Assembly (NCBI RefSeq): GCF_000485595.1
Contig: NW_014578014.1
Coordinates: 84,540 to 119,539 of the forward strand
DNA length: 35,000 bases
From: Priapulus caudatus
Taxonomy: Eukaryota > Priapulida > Priapulimorpha > Priapulimorphida > Priapulidae
Direction: 5' to 3'
The notes under the pieces were generated by a model that had not been told where the DNA came from, ran no database searches, and saw only the letters and a list, made by a program, of their open reading frames with translations. Both the position numbers and the translations under genes were made by a program. Position 1 is the first letter of the stretch; each line of letters begins with the position of its first letter. Below are positions 1-11,987 of this stretch, in pieces.

Positions 1-252
1 ATTTTTTCATTACGGTACATGTGAACTGTACGGAGCGTTTTGTTGCCCTCGTACATGTGTAGTAAGCAGCCGGCTGAGTCTTTGACGTCAGAGGAATGAT
101 ATAACCGCCGATATTAACTAAGCAGATCATCAGCGTCAACCTGCTACAGCTGTATTCATGTATTCTGTACATCATGTACATCTGTAGTGATCCAACGTAT
201 CCACGCCCAATGTTTAACACGCCCAACACCCTTACATGTATTTCTCTTCTTT

Positions 253-699
253 CTATACTGGACAGTCCGTGAGGAATAACGTCCAGGGAGTGCGCGAAGA
301 ACTCAGGTGCACGTTGAGCGATTGCCAGAACTTTTTCAAATGTGACGTACGTGTTCCAGAGTCGGGCCTTCTCTGGGCGCAGGCACTCCTTATGAGTGCC
401 GACTGCATACGGATGGCCTGTTGCGAGCTGTTGTAGTTGCCAGCCGGAGAATGCGGTTTCACTTTCCTCGGGTGGCAATACAACGAAGCTGCTTGACTCA
501 TGTTTTCGAGGGACCAGTGAATTGCCTGTGCTGGTTGGACTAGTGAGTAGGTCGGGTAGTACTGCTGGGCGTAGTGCGGTACACCGGCCGCGGTTTGTTG
601 CATATTGCTTTGTGACGTCAGGATGGCGGAGTTCGCGCGTTTTTGCCGTTGGTAACCTGTGATTCTCAGATTTCTCAAGGTGCATGGACATTTTACCAA
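253..699 (-). CDS. Unassigned minus-strand open frame (148 codons)
   Basis: An uninterrupted frame over the promoter-like patch. Its protein has a Gln/Tyr/Pro-rich segment (HYAQQYYPTYSLVQPAQ) and then a basic, Ser-rich half; no domain was recognised. It may be an exon of a divergent gene leaving the window to the left, or chance in a GC-richer patch. Codon use and conservation cannot be judged here. Confidence 0.18.
   Translation of the reverse strand: MVKCPCTLRNLRITGYQRQKRANSAILTSQSNMQQTAAGVPHYAQQYYPTYSLVQPAQAIHWSLENMSQAASLYCHPRKVKPHSPAGNYNSSQQAIRMQSALIRSACAQRRPDSGTRTSHLKKFWQSLNVHLSSSRTPWTLFLTDCPV
560..660 (+). promoter_or_regulatory. Promoter-like patch with CRE and ATGGCGG motif
   Basis: A perfect CRE palindrome TGACGTCA lies at 613-620, two bases before ATGGCGGAG (623-631), a context typical of YY1-type initiators. 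It sits in a CpG-richer patch within AT-rich DNA. The ATG opens MAEFARFCR and reaches a GTAACC donor at 652. A second CRE is at 83-90. This could be the start of a transcript, possibly the distant 5' end of MEK5 about 11 kb downstream, but no direct link is visible. Confidence 0.3.
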
Positions 700-860
700 T
701 TTAGTGGTGTCGTTAGTATGGGGGGATATGTCGCCAGTAAGTTACTTCAACACTAGATATATCGAATACGTTACCCATTTTGCCCACGGCGGTCAATATT
801 GTGAAAAAGAGAAACCTGCATTTCTGTGTTCGATTATCTGCATAGTAGGCCGTGTATAGA

Positions 861-1677
861 TGGATATTATGCTCTGTGATTACAACTCGGGATTATTTAA
901 TGTTATTTACTGTTTTAATGGTAACATCTGTGGTAAAGGTGGCGTCAAGGTTGTTATTAAGTGCTGCTACTTTATTAGTTTGCCTTGTATTCGTATTTTC
1001 TATTTTATAACAACTTGATTTTTAAGCGGTTTTTTCGTGTTCTCGGTAATATTGCAAATTATATAGAATATTGACGCATTATTTTGGTTCTATTGTGCTT
1101 ACATGTGGCATTTTGTATTCTCACTCTTGTTCTGTTGTGGAAATTATCCAAAATACATTTTTACTAAAAATTTCAAATTTGGTTGTGGTATATTTAGGTG
1201 CTTGGGAAATTTCATGAAAATTTTTTGGCTTGAGCATAGAGAATATCCTCTGATACAGGGAAAATAAATTTATTTTTCGGGGCTACTTTTTAGCTCGCGT
1301 TGGCTTGATTATAGCACTCTAATTTGAGATATTGCATTAAATCTAATGCGATTTACGGGGCTCTTTTGATTTGGGGCTAAATCGCTCCGAGCCGTGTTAT
1401 GTTTTTCACTGTGTCTCTTAAGTCAACCTCGCATTGATTCATATTCATATCCGCCATTAAACATTTATCATTTCACTGAGCACATACCCGTGCACATCGT
1501 GGAGGGCTAACGTTTAACGTAAACGTAAAAATTCTGAAAGTTTTGCAGCTGGAATTTCACTTAATATAACTTTTATTTATTAATAATATATTAATGATTA
1601 GTTATTTTAACTGTAATATTCTATTTATTTATAGTAATTTTATTGTATTGACTTCGCTTTTGTTAGCTCATCTGGAA
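861..1677. other. AT-rich non-coding stretch
   Basis: No exon, RNA gene or repeat could be supported. The sequence is T-rich with short open frames only. Confidence 0.5.
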
Positions 1678-2060
1678 ATAGTAGATGGCAGCTTGTAGAA
1701 TCGCCCATGAGGCGTGCGTGCGTCCGTGGTCCGTCAACATTGGCACAAATCTAAACGGCTCGACGTACGGTTCGAAGTCAGGACATGGGGGGTAATTGCC
1801 GAACAAGTTGGGATGTCGAAGGCTGGCCGGTCAAAGGTCAAAGTCAAGAGGTGTAAAGAAGGGGACTTCCATCCTTAACCTTAAGGTATAGGTGGAAATG
1901 CAGAATTGTGGCCACAATCTAAACGGCTCGACCTTAGGCCTGTGATGTCGTGTATTAGCATCTTGGTAGGAAAAACCATCACTGTGCCGAATTGGAGGCA
2001 GCAGGTCAAAGGTCAATGGCGGCACAGGCAGATTTTAGACACTCTTCTTCTTGCAGGACA
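1678..2060 (+). repeat. Dispersed repeat, copy 1 (partner at 19,972)
   Basis: Starts around GCAGCTTGTAGAATCGC, passes through a GCGTCCGT run and blocks such as CTAAACGGCTCGAC, GTTGGGATGTCGAAG and CTTAAGGTATAGG, and ends near GCAGATTTTAG. The same blocks occur in the same order and strand at 19,972-20,375. A family of mobile origin is likely; class unknown, with no ORF inside. Confidence 0.8.
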
Positions 2061-2099
2061 TGTGTTGCAGTACTCGCGGACTGAGACTCATATTTGATA

Positions 2100-4860
2100 A
2101 TAATTATTTTGTGCTGTTTTGCCGCCTGAAGGAGTGAATGGGTGGGAGACGCGTAAAAGGACTTGTTTGGTGGACATAGTATGTTAGGGAAGGCATGTGT
2201 GGTACTTTCGAGGTAGGACATAGACGAGAGGGGTACTTGAGTGGAAGTGAGCGCGCGTGTTCTGCAGCGCTCTACGGAGAGGGAGGAAGAATTGTGAGAG
2301 GAGGCTATGTGAAGATTTGTTCAGTATATCTTACACTTGCAGGCTTCGTGGCTGAATATGTGTTACTCATGTAGGTGGTTTGAATTGGAAGAGATCCCGG
2401 CAAATCTTTGTCGTAGAAAGATTCTACCACAGCTCCGCATTATTTAAAAATTTACTATGTGCTATGAACTGTTGAACAAGCGGCATATAACCTTAGCTAG
2501 GATAATTTGATATTGTGATACCTCTGAGTAAATCTGCTGATAATATTGACGTCTTGTAGGTGTGCTATCTTATAAATGTGTTTGATACTTTTCAAGGGAT
2601 ATCAGATAAATATACCTAACTCGGCTTCGACCGGTGCGGACGTGTCTAGTAGTTTTTATTCAATACCTTTTGTTACATAATTCAAGTTTTTATGTGTGTG
2701 CGTCGCAATATAGTACTGTATGTGTGTTGACGTATCTCTTTTGAGCTCTATTGTGCTGTGTCACTTATTCTATCGACTCCATACCTATGTACTGAAATTG
2801 TTTTCAGATATTTGCTATCGTTTGTGTAAATTGTATCTTGAGCTGCTCTGGTTGTATCAACAGTTGTCAGCTTTTTTGTAACGGCCAGACCTGATGCCTG
2901 CGTCAAATAATTGTGGTATGGGTTAGGTGTCCCTTTAGTACATCTAGTCTGCGCTTATGCTAGCTGACGGCACAGTATGATCTTACTCGAGTGATATCTA
3001 TCTGATTGGGTAGAGATTTATTACTGGCTCTTTTTCATTATATTTTCTATAGTTCTGTACGTCGCTCCTATGGATGACGTGACGGATAGCTTAGTGCGTG
3101 TCTCGTGGACTTGATATGTTATCGGCCTTTAAATGTAAGTAGCGATGTGCTCGGCTATTCTACTACGCTTGTGTTATTAGTGTTAATAATTGGTTTGAGT
3201 GTTGTTTTGGTGGTGGTTATGTGAAATAGTTACGTTCTATGTTTTGTCGGTATGGGTATTGGTAGTGGCATACAATTACACTTGTTCGAGCATGCATACA
3301 CTAATGCCAGAATACAACGCCAGACTGAGCCTGATTTAGCTCCTTCTGACATGAGTTATCTATAGTATAGATGCGCGGTAGATTTTTCTGATGTGGTAGT
3401 TATGTTTAACGGCTCGCTTTGCCCACTATTAAGTACATATTCTTCTTCAGTTTTGATTGATCGTCTTTTCGGTGGATCACTGAATTATTAGTGTTGTAGT
3501 TAGTAGCCTACTTTCAGTTCATGAAAATTGCAACATATTCCAATATGCCACAAGATTAGAAATTTTCGTGGACGTAAGGCAATTTATTGCAGTGGTATTT
3601 TTGAGCGTGTATTATATATATACTTTTTTTTATCAGCGGACACGCACGTTTTGACACGATCAACACGCGCTTAATACACAGACGATTATTATCTGACGTT
3701 AATTTATCTACGCCTGCTATGGTGTGTTAAAATGTATGTCGTTATGCTAACTCTAATCAATTCTTTCTTGGTGCACCTTTTCTGTCATACTTAGTTATCT
3801 ATTAATTTGTCTATTCATAACATCAGTGTTATTTAGTTGATATAATTTTGTCCGTTAAGCTGTGACAGTTCTGGTCATATTCCCAATGCGCAGGCTGCCT
3901 GACTACTATCTCTGCTGACCTGATCTGAGTTTAATGAAAAAATGCCTTACAATTATAACACTACTATTATCTTGCCTAGCTTATCGCATCGACACATGAT
4001 ACTTAGTATTTGAAAACAATTCTGTATACTGCAGTTGTTTTATATTGTCCAGATATGAAAGAATTCGTGATCAGTCGAAGATACATATTACTGATTAGAT
4101 GTAGATAATGAAGCGTGGTATATAGCTTCGTTGAGAGGCAGAGTATTAGGCACTTCGACTTTCAGCTCAACCACCATGAGCTTCTAGTTTGCTGCGTGTC
4201 TGCGCGGCAGCCGCCGCTGCACGAGGTGCACGGATTCCAAAGGTATGTCTCGTGTTATATTTATACGTAGTTAGTTTGTGCTCTATTAACTTTGAGCTCT
4301 TCCATTGCGTTAGTCATTTGTGTCATATTTTGTATTAAGTTTCAGACGGGTGTTGGTTGCATTATTTTATAAGTCTTTCTTTATACAGTGTGAGATTGTG
4401 AACGATAATAGGTTTCAAGAGCTGGAAACGTCGCTTGTCCGGTTTAGTGAGGAAAATATAATATTATAATAGGTATAGTTAGTAGCGAATCGTTTCAGAT
4501 TCGAAAGGCAATGTGGACTTCGCTGTTTTGGATGGACTCCCCCGGACACGAGTTGTCGGCGGAGGATGTGGCATTGGGTTACCATACCAGGTTAGGCCTA
4601 TAGAGCGAGTTGCTTTATCTACTGCCGCCAAACACTATATGAGAATACTTATTTCAGTAGGGCTTTATATTATATATGTAAACTATTTAATCATTCCAAT
4701 GCGTTTTTTACATACGATTGAACGGCAGCTGCGTTCGTTTAGATAATATATTTAATCTGGTTTTGTAATTGCAAGAATTAGATAAAACATTATTGGCAAG
4801 AACTATATTAGTGCTGATATTGAATCGTATTTTCACGGTTGCTAGTTACTACCGTGATTC
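2100..4860. other. AT-rich non-coding stretch
   Basis: No supported gene. A GTATGT donor-like site follows a GC-richer patch near 4,195-4,241 that might be an untranslated exon, but nothing confirms this. Confidence 0.45.
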
Positions 4861-5099
4861 CTTTAAATGTGGAGGCGTCCAATTAATTGTCAAACCATTC
4901 TGCTGCTGCTCACTGGTCTGATGGCGAGTTATTGTTATTGCATCTGGTTCCACGTATACTTTATATTCGCACTGCACTGCACATTCACCACGATTAGAAT
5001 CAAATTGGAAAGGTACATATTGTCTACTTAATTAGTTTTCGACGTATATCGCTCTCGATTTCTACACGTGAGCCTAATTAAGTTATTTATTTGCCTACC

Positions 5100-5275
5100 A
5101 GTTGGAATCTATATTTATACTATATATATGATTTAATATATATTTATATATACAGAGAGAGCGCGGTAAGGGGAAGAGCGAGAGAGAAAAATGTAGAGAC
5201 AGAGAGCAGAAAGAAAAGAGAGAGAGCGAGAGATTACTGAGTGAGAGAGTGAGATTGAGAGAGACACGAATTCAA
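5100..5275. repeat. TA-rich then GA-rich low-complexity tract
   Basis: TATATA-rich sequence to about 5,152 is followed by imperfect GAGA repeats to about 5,270. Confidence 0.8.
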
Positions 5276-5892
5276 CAGATAGGTAAATCGTGTATGGCCA
5301 GCGACAAGTGTCATGTCGATTTTATTGATTGTTTCACCGAATCGATTGCAGATTGGAAATTTCGCCACAAGCCGTTTCTCTATCAAATATGGCGTCACCG
5401 ATAAGACAAGTTCTGGAAAGACGGAGAGTAAGTAATGCACATTTTACGCTAGTTAGCCAGGCGTAAAATCATATCGCTGCAGAGACGTGTGATTTTGTTA
5501 TAGTTTGTCATGGTTTATTCGGATGCCAATCTTGCTCTGAAAAAAAGTGCTTCGTGTGAGCAGACACGTCACTTCAAGAAATTAAATGAACCACCGCATT
5601 GGAAATATTTCTCTGCTCAGTGTGATATTATTAAATGCCATAAAGGCAAAAACGTTATAATAAATTTTTGAATTGTTCGTAGTCTATCTTATCCAATCCG
5701 GTTGTATTTTGTTGTTTGAAGACGTTTGGATCGCTACTTATATGGTACATTATTTTATTTATTATTTAAATATAGTGTGCAAGTATTAACGTCACGATGA
5801 GTACGTCAGGTGAATCTTGACTAAACGACATCGCGCTACCATGTTATCTGGCTCCGCATTTGGGTTCATGAAACCGCAGTGCCGTTAATGTT

Positions 5893-5972
5893 ATGGCTGA
5901 GGGAAACAAACAGACGAACTTGACGCCGGAGAGAGACGCCGTTGTATTACTGCTGGTGTTTACCGGAAGAAG
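5893..5972 (+). CDS. Possible upstream N-terminal exon (alternative MEK5 start)
   Basis: An ATG in a favourable context (G at -3 and +4) opens 26 codons starting MAEGNKQTNLTPERD and then a hydrophobic run (AVVLLLVF), ending at a GTAACG donor in phase 2. It could join in frame to a cryptic acceptor at 11,872, inside MEK5 exon 1, adding about 30 residues before the MEK5 Met. The protein-like composition, ATG context and phase fit are visible. The assignment is inference, because the human alignment needs no such extension; it could equally be chance. Confidence 0.25.
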
Positions 5973-7227
5973 GTAACGGTATCGCAGAACGCATCTTCAC
6001 GGGGAAAGTAATAACAGTGTTATGGTCATACCATCCAGCGGTAGGTACGGACGTATTCGATCTTGCATGTTCGCGAAGAGTATTTAATAGGATCTGCGAG
6101 TGCATTAAAAGAGATATGTGTTGTGAATCAATATGTTTGCGTTAATATTGCTCACAAAGAATTTAACCTGTGTAGACAAAGACAAACAACGTACGTTGCG
6201 CTCATACGCGGATGAACACAGTCATCCGGATACACGCTCTGGGCATCAATGGCACGTACGCCGCACATACGCATTGAGATAATCCACTTCTCTGGCTACT
6301 TCAATCGCGTTCATTCTTCATTTTCAACATGAGATTGTGATATTTGTTTATTTGTAGGTGGAAAGCCATCGACATCTTAGGCTTGTGGCAAGTACGCGTT
6401 TCATACGAAGCTTGCAAGAACAGTACGGACCGCGTTTCGTAGACGAATGCTGTGTGCGGATATCCCGGAGGTGGCTAGGGACGCTGCAGTTACATTGTTA
6501 TGATTTAGCAGTTAACAATATAGGTGTTTGTTACGATGATATTAGTTGTTGATATGTGCTGTATTGTATATTTTATTTTAGCATTTTCGTTGTCGTTGCA
6601 GTTAATTTTCCATGGTGTCTTTTCATGAATATCTTCTAGACGACGTTAACTCATACGGTTTTTTGGATTTCATTCTTCAGTTGACTTCGGCGGGACACAT
6701 GATTTGCAAGAAACGCGAGACTATAAAGAACGGGAGCAGCATTGTGTGTGGTTCTGGGCAGGGCGTGGAGTCCCGACACCTCTGGTGTTTACGCTCGCTA
6801 GGTCTTATCCTTCGATGACTGGATCGCTGCTCATATGCATAGATGAACTAAACCGAAGCCAATGTGGTAACAGAGATATAATTGTTCAATATCAGCGTAT
6901 TCATCAACAGTCTAATCACTTTTATCTCTTTGGCTTTACCTACTCTATTTTTATCAGGACGATATAATATTTTGAAGCCATTTGACGTGCAGAAATCGCA
7001 GCTTGTTGAAAAGATACAAACGTGGTAAATATTGATGTGATTGATGTATTAATAATTGAGTTGGAGCAAATTACACGAGTTGTTCTGATATATACGCTTT
7101 TATCGCGCTACATTCGAATTATACCGCGGACGTGTCCGAGAATATGGATTAGAAGCGTTAGTAGGAGCGTCGAATAACATTTTATCGAAGCAATTCACAC
7201 TGTTTCCGATGCGATTGTTGTCGTGAT
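5973..7227. other. Non-coding stretch, no supported feature
   Basis: Several short open frames occur (for example 6,358-6,552 and 6,612-6,967), but none shows a recognisable domain or consistent splice context. Confidence 0.4.
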
Positions 7228-9470
7228 TTCATTTTTAATGCCTAGTTTTTTGCAAACATAATGTTTCGTGGAGATATTGCGCATGCGCGAGTAGTTTCAG
7301 GCGTGCGTCTTAGACTCAGAAATGTTTATATATATTATAGCTTGCGGGAGGGGAGGGGTGGCAGACTGGGAAGGCGGCAGGTAAGATGCCAGGGGTGCGT
7401 GAAGAGAGAAGTTAAGCGAGGGCAAGGTATGCAACGGTACGTGGCGAGATGAGAGTTGGACAGTTTTTGCTGCGCTACAGGCTATGGCGCTCTCCAATAA
7501 TAAACAGGGTCTATGATGTGAATTAATTACGAGACTATGCTGAGTACCGCCATGATCATACTACATGCACCAATCGATTACAAATTTAACTTGTAGATTA
7601 TAATCTAGGAGGTAGTTTCGTGATGCTCTGACAGACTATTAACGTACGTGTCGATGATGTACTGACTGGTAGGATTGCACCATGCCTTAATGCAAGTCTT
7701 CCTTGCTATTTCTTAATTGATGTCCTATCTTGAAGAATGTTATTATATTACATCTTATGCTAGGATAATTCTTATTCATTTTAAACTGATTAGTCTCTTG
7801 TGCACTCACTCGATTTCTCTCGTCATGCCTGGGATATGCCGCATGCGCGTGCGACCGTGTTAGGCGTGCAGTGCCGTGCTGAGGCAAACTTCATAGATAT
7901 AGCGTTGGCTCGAGGGGACGCGAGGGGATGTGGCGGCTAGGAATGCCGGCAGGGGAAGATAGGCTGGGGCGGTAAAGAGAGGGGCTGAGCGAGGACACAG
8001 GGGCGGCAAGGGGAGGGAAGCGAGGGCATAAAGTAGGTGTTTTGTACTTAATGCTAGGGCGCTCTCCTAATTATAAACCCAGGTCTACTGTTAAGTTTAT
8101 TATGGGAAATCTGATGCTGAGATAGGCCTTAACCATTTGTAAATGATATTCATCAACATTATTAACTGCCTCTGTCGGTGAGATATTGCGATGCAGCTTA
8201 ACACACTAACGTAGCCAGGATGTGTAGTACTGGCTGGCACTATAGGCAGCGGGGACCTTACATGAAGTTTTTCTCCGTTTGTAAATGATGATGCCTGATG
8301 GAATGTTATCTATATAATCTAGGCTAGATAACTCCTCTTCATTTTAAATGATAATCTTTGCAAAAACGATTTTCTCTCGCGGAGATATTGCGATCGCGCG
8401 CGCACTCCGTGTTAGGGGGGCAGGGCGTCTCTGGGACTTTACGTACTATATAGCCTTGCCCTGAGGGGGAGAGGGGATGGGAGATGAAGGAATTGCGGCG
8501 GGAAGATAGCTGGGGCACGGTAGAGAAGAAGGAGGCTGAGCGAGGGCATAGGGGAGGCAAGGGGAGGACGGGCGAGGGCAGAAAGTTGGTGTTTGTTACC
8601 TACATGTAGGGGCGCTTCCTATTTATAAACAGGATGTATCTGTAAAGTTTGATAAGGGAATCTTAATACTGGGTACCTATATGTACAATGATTTCATCTC
8701 ACCATTATTACTGCATCTTGGTGAGATATTGCGCGATGCCGGCTACCACTAACGTTAGCAAGAATTGTGTACTGGCCTGCTCGGTATTCGCAGCCGCAGG
8801 CACCTTCATGCAAGGTCTTGCTCCTATGTCTTAAATGTGATCTACTGATGGATGTTATATTAAGTCTTAGCTAGGACTAACTCCTTTCACTTTTTAAATG
8901 CCAGAATCTTTGCAAAACATCGATTTGCTCTTCGCGCGTAATATGCGCTACCTATGCGGCGCACCGTGCTGGCGTGCAGTGCCGTCCTTAAGGAAACTTC
9001 ATTATAGTCTCTCCCGGGAGGGGAGACTGGTATGTTGCAGCTGAGGCAATTTGCGGTAGGAAGAATAGCTGCTGGGGCAGGGTAGAGAAGAGGGGGCTGA
9101 GCGATGGGACGGGAGCAAGGGAGTTGACCGCCGAGGGGCATAACCGTAGGGCTGTTTTGTACGCTAATTGTAGGGCGTCTCTAATTCTAAACACTGGGTG
9201 TCTGATAAATTTACATTAGGGATACTATGTTGAAGTACGCCCTAACCCTTTAAGGCACTATGATGAGTTCATCCAAATATAACCTGCTCTGCGCTGAGAG
9301 TAATTGTCGTGCCTGCGTAACCTCCTTAATACGTACGCAGGATTGTGCCAATAGTGGTATACTCGCACGAGTAGCCTACATGCAAGGTCTTTTCTGCTAT
9401 TTCTCTAATGATGTCTACTGAGCATCTCGTCTAATCTTTGCACGTATCAATCTGCATTAATTTACATCAA
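7228..9470. repeat. Four tandem copies of a ~560 bp unit
   Basis: Anchor motifs recur: a GAGATATTGCG-like start near 7,270, 7,830, 8,385 and 8,935; a GGGGA/GGCAAGGGG-rich block; and a GGCGCTCTCC..TATAAAC block near 7,486, 8,056, 8,611 and 9,171. Spacing is about 555-570 bp. A truncated fifth copy may follow at about 9,380. Copies differ by many small indels. No copy has a conserved open frame. This resembles a short satellite or a tandemly amplified non-autonomous element. Confidence 0.85.
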
Positions 9471-9479
9471 TCACATCAA

Positions 9480-9790
9480 CTAGTACTCACGTTTGTACAT
9501 CTTGTCAACGAATCGAATTTCCCTGCACGCCAAAATTGCTTTTAAATAGTTATTATGCTCTGTCAATAAATATCGTTGTAGCCTGTAACCAAGTTGATTA
9601 AAGTTGGTGTTGATGAATACGCTGTATTGGTTCAATCTATTTTCTTCTGTTCACACATTTGCTTCGGTTTAGTCATTCTTTGCTCTGTAGCTCAGGACTC
9701 CAGTCATCGAAGTAGAGACGCGGCGTTAACACCGAGGACAACTGCGTGAAATAGACTATATATACTGCGGCGGTTCGTACATGCCACCCT
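9480..9790. other. Non-coding spacer
   Basis: Nothing was recognised between the ~560 bp array and the next repeat. Confidence 0.4.
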
Positions 9791-10440
9791 GAGGAGGAAC
9801 ACTTTCTGTCACCTAGTCTTTTCTTTGGATCCGTGCGCTGGGTTTCATTATGGCGCACGGATCCATCACGTTTTCTTTTCCCTCTGCCGCGCGCACTTCT
9901 CTTCTATGCGCGGCCAGTGCTCCATATTTGGCCATCTTCCATATCATTTCAGCTACATTTGCATCACTTCCAAGTTCCACTGGATCTATGCAAATAGCAT
10001 TGAAAACTAGAGCACTCGGAGAGCGCATACCTCCGCCAAGGCAGCTCAATTCTGTCACTGTGAAAAATTTTATTAATTAATTGGATCCAGATCACCACCA
10101 AAATGTAATCAATTCTAAGTTACCCCATTTCCGACCTATCCTAAAAATTTTATTAATTAATTAATTGGATCCGGATCACCACCACAATGTAATCAATTCT
10201 AAGTTACCCCATTTCTGACCTATCCTGAAAATTTAATTAATTAATTAATTGGATCCGGATCACCACGAAAATCTCATCAATTATAAGTTAGCCCATTTCT
10301 GACCTATCCTGAAAATTTTATGACCATCCGTCCATAACTTTTTCAGTTAGGCTGTACACAAACCCACAAACCCACAAACCAACACTCAAACACTCGCCAG
10401 TGAAAACATAACCTCTGCCAAGCCCCTGGTGGAGGTAATT
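9790..10440. mobile_element. Composite non-autonomous element with CCTCCGCCAAGG-type ends
   Basis: Contains AGAGCACTCGGAGAGCGCA followed by TACCTCCGCCAAGG near 10,003-10,041, and a similar block (ACCTCTGCCAAGCCCC...GGAGGTAATTA) at 10,411-10,441. An 84 bp tandem array lies between them. A small inverted pair GATCCGTGCGC / GCGCACGGATCC flanks 9,828-9,862. I recall such GCCAAGG-type ends from invertebrate interspersed repeats, which is unverified; the class is unknown. Confidence 0.5.
10065..10320. repeat. 84 bp tandem repeat, three copies
   Basis: Units contain a TTAATTAATTAATT run, GGATCC and then CAATTCTAAGTTACCCCATTT. GGATCC recurs at 10,083, 10,167 and 10,251, exactly 84 bp apart. Confidence 0.95.
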
Positions 10441-10529
10441 ATGTTAAACTGGGCCTACTATTTTGTACATTAAAAGCAAGACGATGTTGATGTATTAATT
10501 TGCTATGAGTTTTCTTTTATTTTACAAAA

Positions 10530-10700
10530 GTGCCTTGGTGCCCTTCTCAAATTGTAAGAATTGCCTTGATGCCTTTTAAAATTGCCTCGGTGCCCATCTA
10601 TTTTATAGAAAATTCAAGGCAATTTCTAACATGCGGCATTGCCCCCAAAAAATTGCCTCGCCCCTCTCGTCGCTTAATTCGAGGCCTGCCAGGAGTCTAT
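10530..10700. repeat. Short repeats of an ATTGCCTTGGTGCCC motif
   Basis: TGCCTTGGTGCCC, TTGCCTTGATGCC and TTGCCTCGGTGCCC recur with nearby inverted copies (CAAGGCAATTT). The origin is not recognised. Confidence 0.6.
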
Positions 10701-10782
10701 CTACGTTTTGCTTTTAATCTCAACCCTTTTTCAAATGTACATTACACAGTCCTTGCCCCGTTGTTAGGTATTATTTGGTACT

Positions 10783-11345
10783 ACCAACAACAACAACAAC
10801 AACAACAATAACAACAATCGTTTTACGGCCGTTTTCCCTGCTTACGGCTTACGCGGGGGCTGACACTACGGGGGGTTACTCCTTACACAGATGTCATACA
10901 CCCTCCCTTTCAGCTTCAGCGACACTATTATTTGGTACTTCCCCAGTCCGTAATACAGTGGTTAAGATTGGGTTAGGTTTGAGCTAGTGGTACTCGTATA
11001 GTGATGATATAGATGATGAGGAGGAGGGAGGGGGGAGAAGAATGAAGAGGAAGCGAAGTAGAAGGAGGGTGGTTATGTAATCCAAATCAAGGGACCTGAA
11101 GCTGACAGCAACAATAACAACAAAAACAACAATAACAATAATAGTAATCATAACAATAATGACAACAACAAAAACAATAATAATAAAAACACGACAACAA
11201 CAACAATACCAGCCACAGCAGCAATAACAACAGTAGCACAAAAATAACAACAAAAATAACAACAATGGTGGCAGCAGCAGCAGCAGCAAGACCAACAAGA
11301 TCAACATGAGTAGCAGCAGCAACAACAACAACAACAAGCATACCT
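10783..11345. repeat. CAA/CAG/AAT trinucleotide tracts
   Basis: A pure CAA run (10,786-10,820) and a long imperfect ACA/AAT/CAG tract (11,100-11,340) are separated by ordinary sequence and an AGG-rich patch. They give poly-Leu/Val frames on the minus strand that are not genes. Confidence 0.9.
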
Positions 11346-11741
11346 TAGCCCATATACATGTACCATGAGGAAAATATTGAGGGTAGCTTTTAAAGGAAGT
11401 ATGTTCTGGATTACACCACACGAAAAACAGTTGGGAAAATTAACCCCAGACATAATTCTAATTAATGCCCACTATTCAGGTTATGTCCTACCCTTTTATT
11501 CTTGTTTATTGTCTTTTACCTGCGTGGCCGTGGGAGAAATATCTTGATAATGCTAGTGCAATCATTGCAACAGATATATATATTCTGTGATACATGGTGG
11601 TGAATCGATAATACTTTACTATAAATATTGATAGAGGGCAGTACATAAAATGCAACTTAGCAAGGAGCCGATACCCCTTGGAAAATAGTGCCGATAGTAT
11701 AGATGGGGTAAGAGTAGCGATAGTCGGTGAGCATCGTCTGT

Positions 11742-11840
11742 CAGTCAAACCTGTATATATAGGCCACATGCCGATAGTGACCTTTACAGGCAGGTGGCTG
11801 TTCTCTAGGAGTAGTTCTTAGCACAGGTTTTACTGCACTG
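11742..11840. mobile_element. Terminal-inverted-repeat remnant, family A, copy 1
   Basis: Begins CAGTCAAACCTGTATATA and ends AGCACAGGTTTTACTGC, the inverse pattern. It shares AGTGACCTTTACAGGCAGGTG-like internal sequence with copies at 15,148 and 26,605. It lies just upstream of MEK5 exon 1. Confidence 0.65.
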
Positions 11841-11882
11841 TAATGTCCTCTCATTTCAGCTAACATTGCCAGATGGACAGCA

Positions 11883-11987
11883 ATGACAATGCAGGAAGCA
11901 CTTCTTCAGCTGTGTTTGCGAGTACCAGGAGAGGAAGACACAGACATAACGTTGCCGCTGGCAACAGCTAACCACAACTCTACCATG
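11883..11987 (+). CDS. MAP2K5: MEK5 coding exon 1 (start codon, PB1 strands 1-2)
   Basis: Encodes residues 1-35. A pyrimidine-rich acceptor ends at 11,859, so the exon probably begins at 11,860 with a short leader before the ATG at 11,883; a second in-frame ATG is at 11,889. Residues 10-24 ([15 protein letters not shown]) align without gaps to the first two strands of the human MEK5 PB1 domain, including the strand-1 basic residue (Arg13 for Lys). The donor is GTAACG at 11,988, phase 0. The frame stays open upstream to the acceptor, so an N-terminal extension from an earlier exon is possible, as human MEK5 has a longer isoform. Confidence 0.85.

Noticed and set aside
4867-5010. Open frame ending TTIRIKLE before a GT donor, like PB1 strand 1 of MEK5
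   Set aside because: The IRIK match is tempting, but strand 1 is already supplied by MEK5 exon 1 (LCLRVP) with gap-free alignment. Its phase also fails with the 11,860 acceptor. Probably chance.
5313-5430. Open frame ending at a perfect GTAAGT donor, phase-compatible with 11,860
   Set aside because: It would put a ~40-residue non-homologous segment ahead of the MEK5 start. There is no similarity or composition signal beyond the donor.
10984-11421. Minus-strand poly-Leu/Val frame resembling a membrane protein
   Set aside because: The product of an imperfect CAA/AAT/CAG tract; no helix boundaries or homologous segment.
11860-11882. Treating the RWTAM residues before the MEK5 ATG as the second PB1 strand
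   Set aside because: That alignment forces a 24-residue insertion later; placing the strands at residues 10-24 gives a gap-free match.
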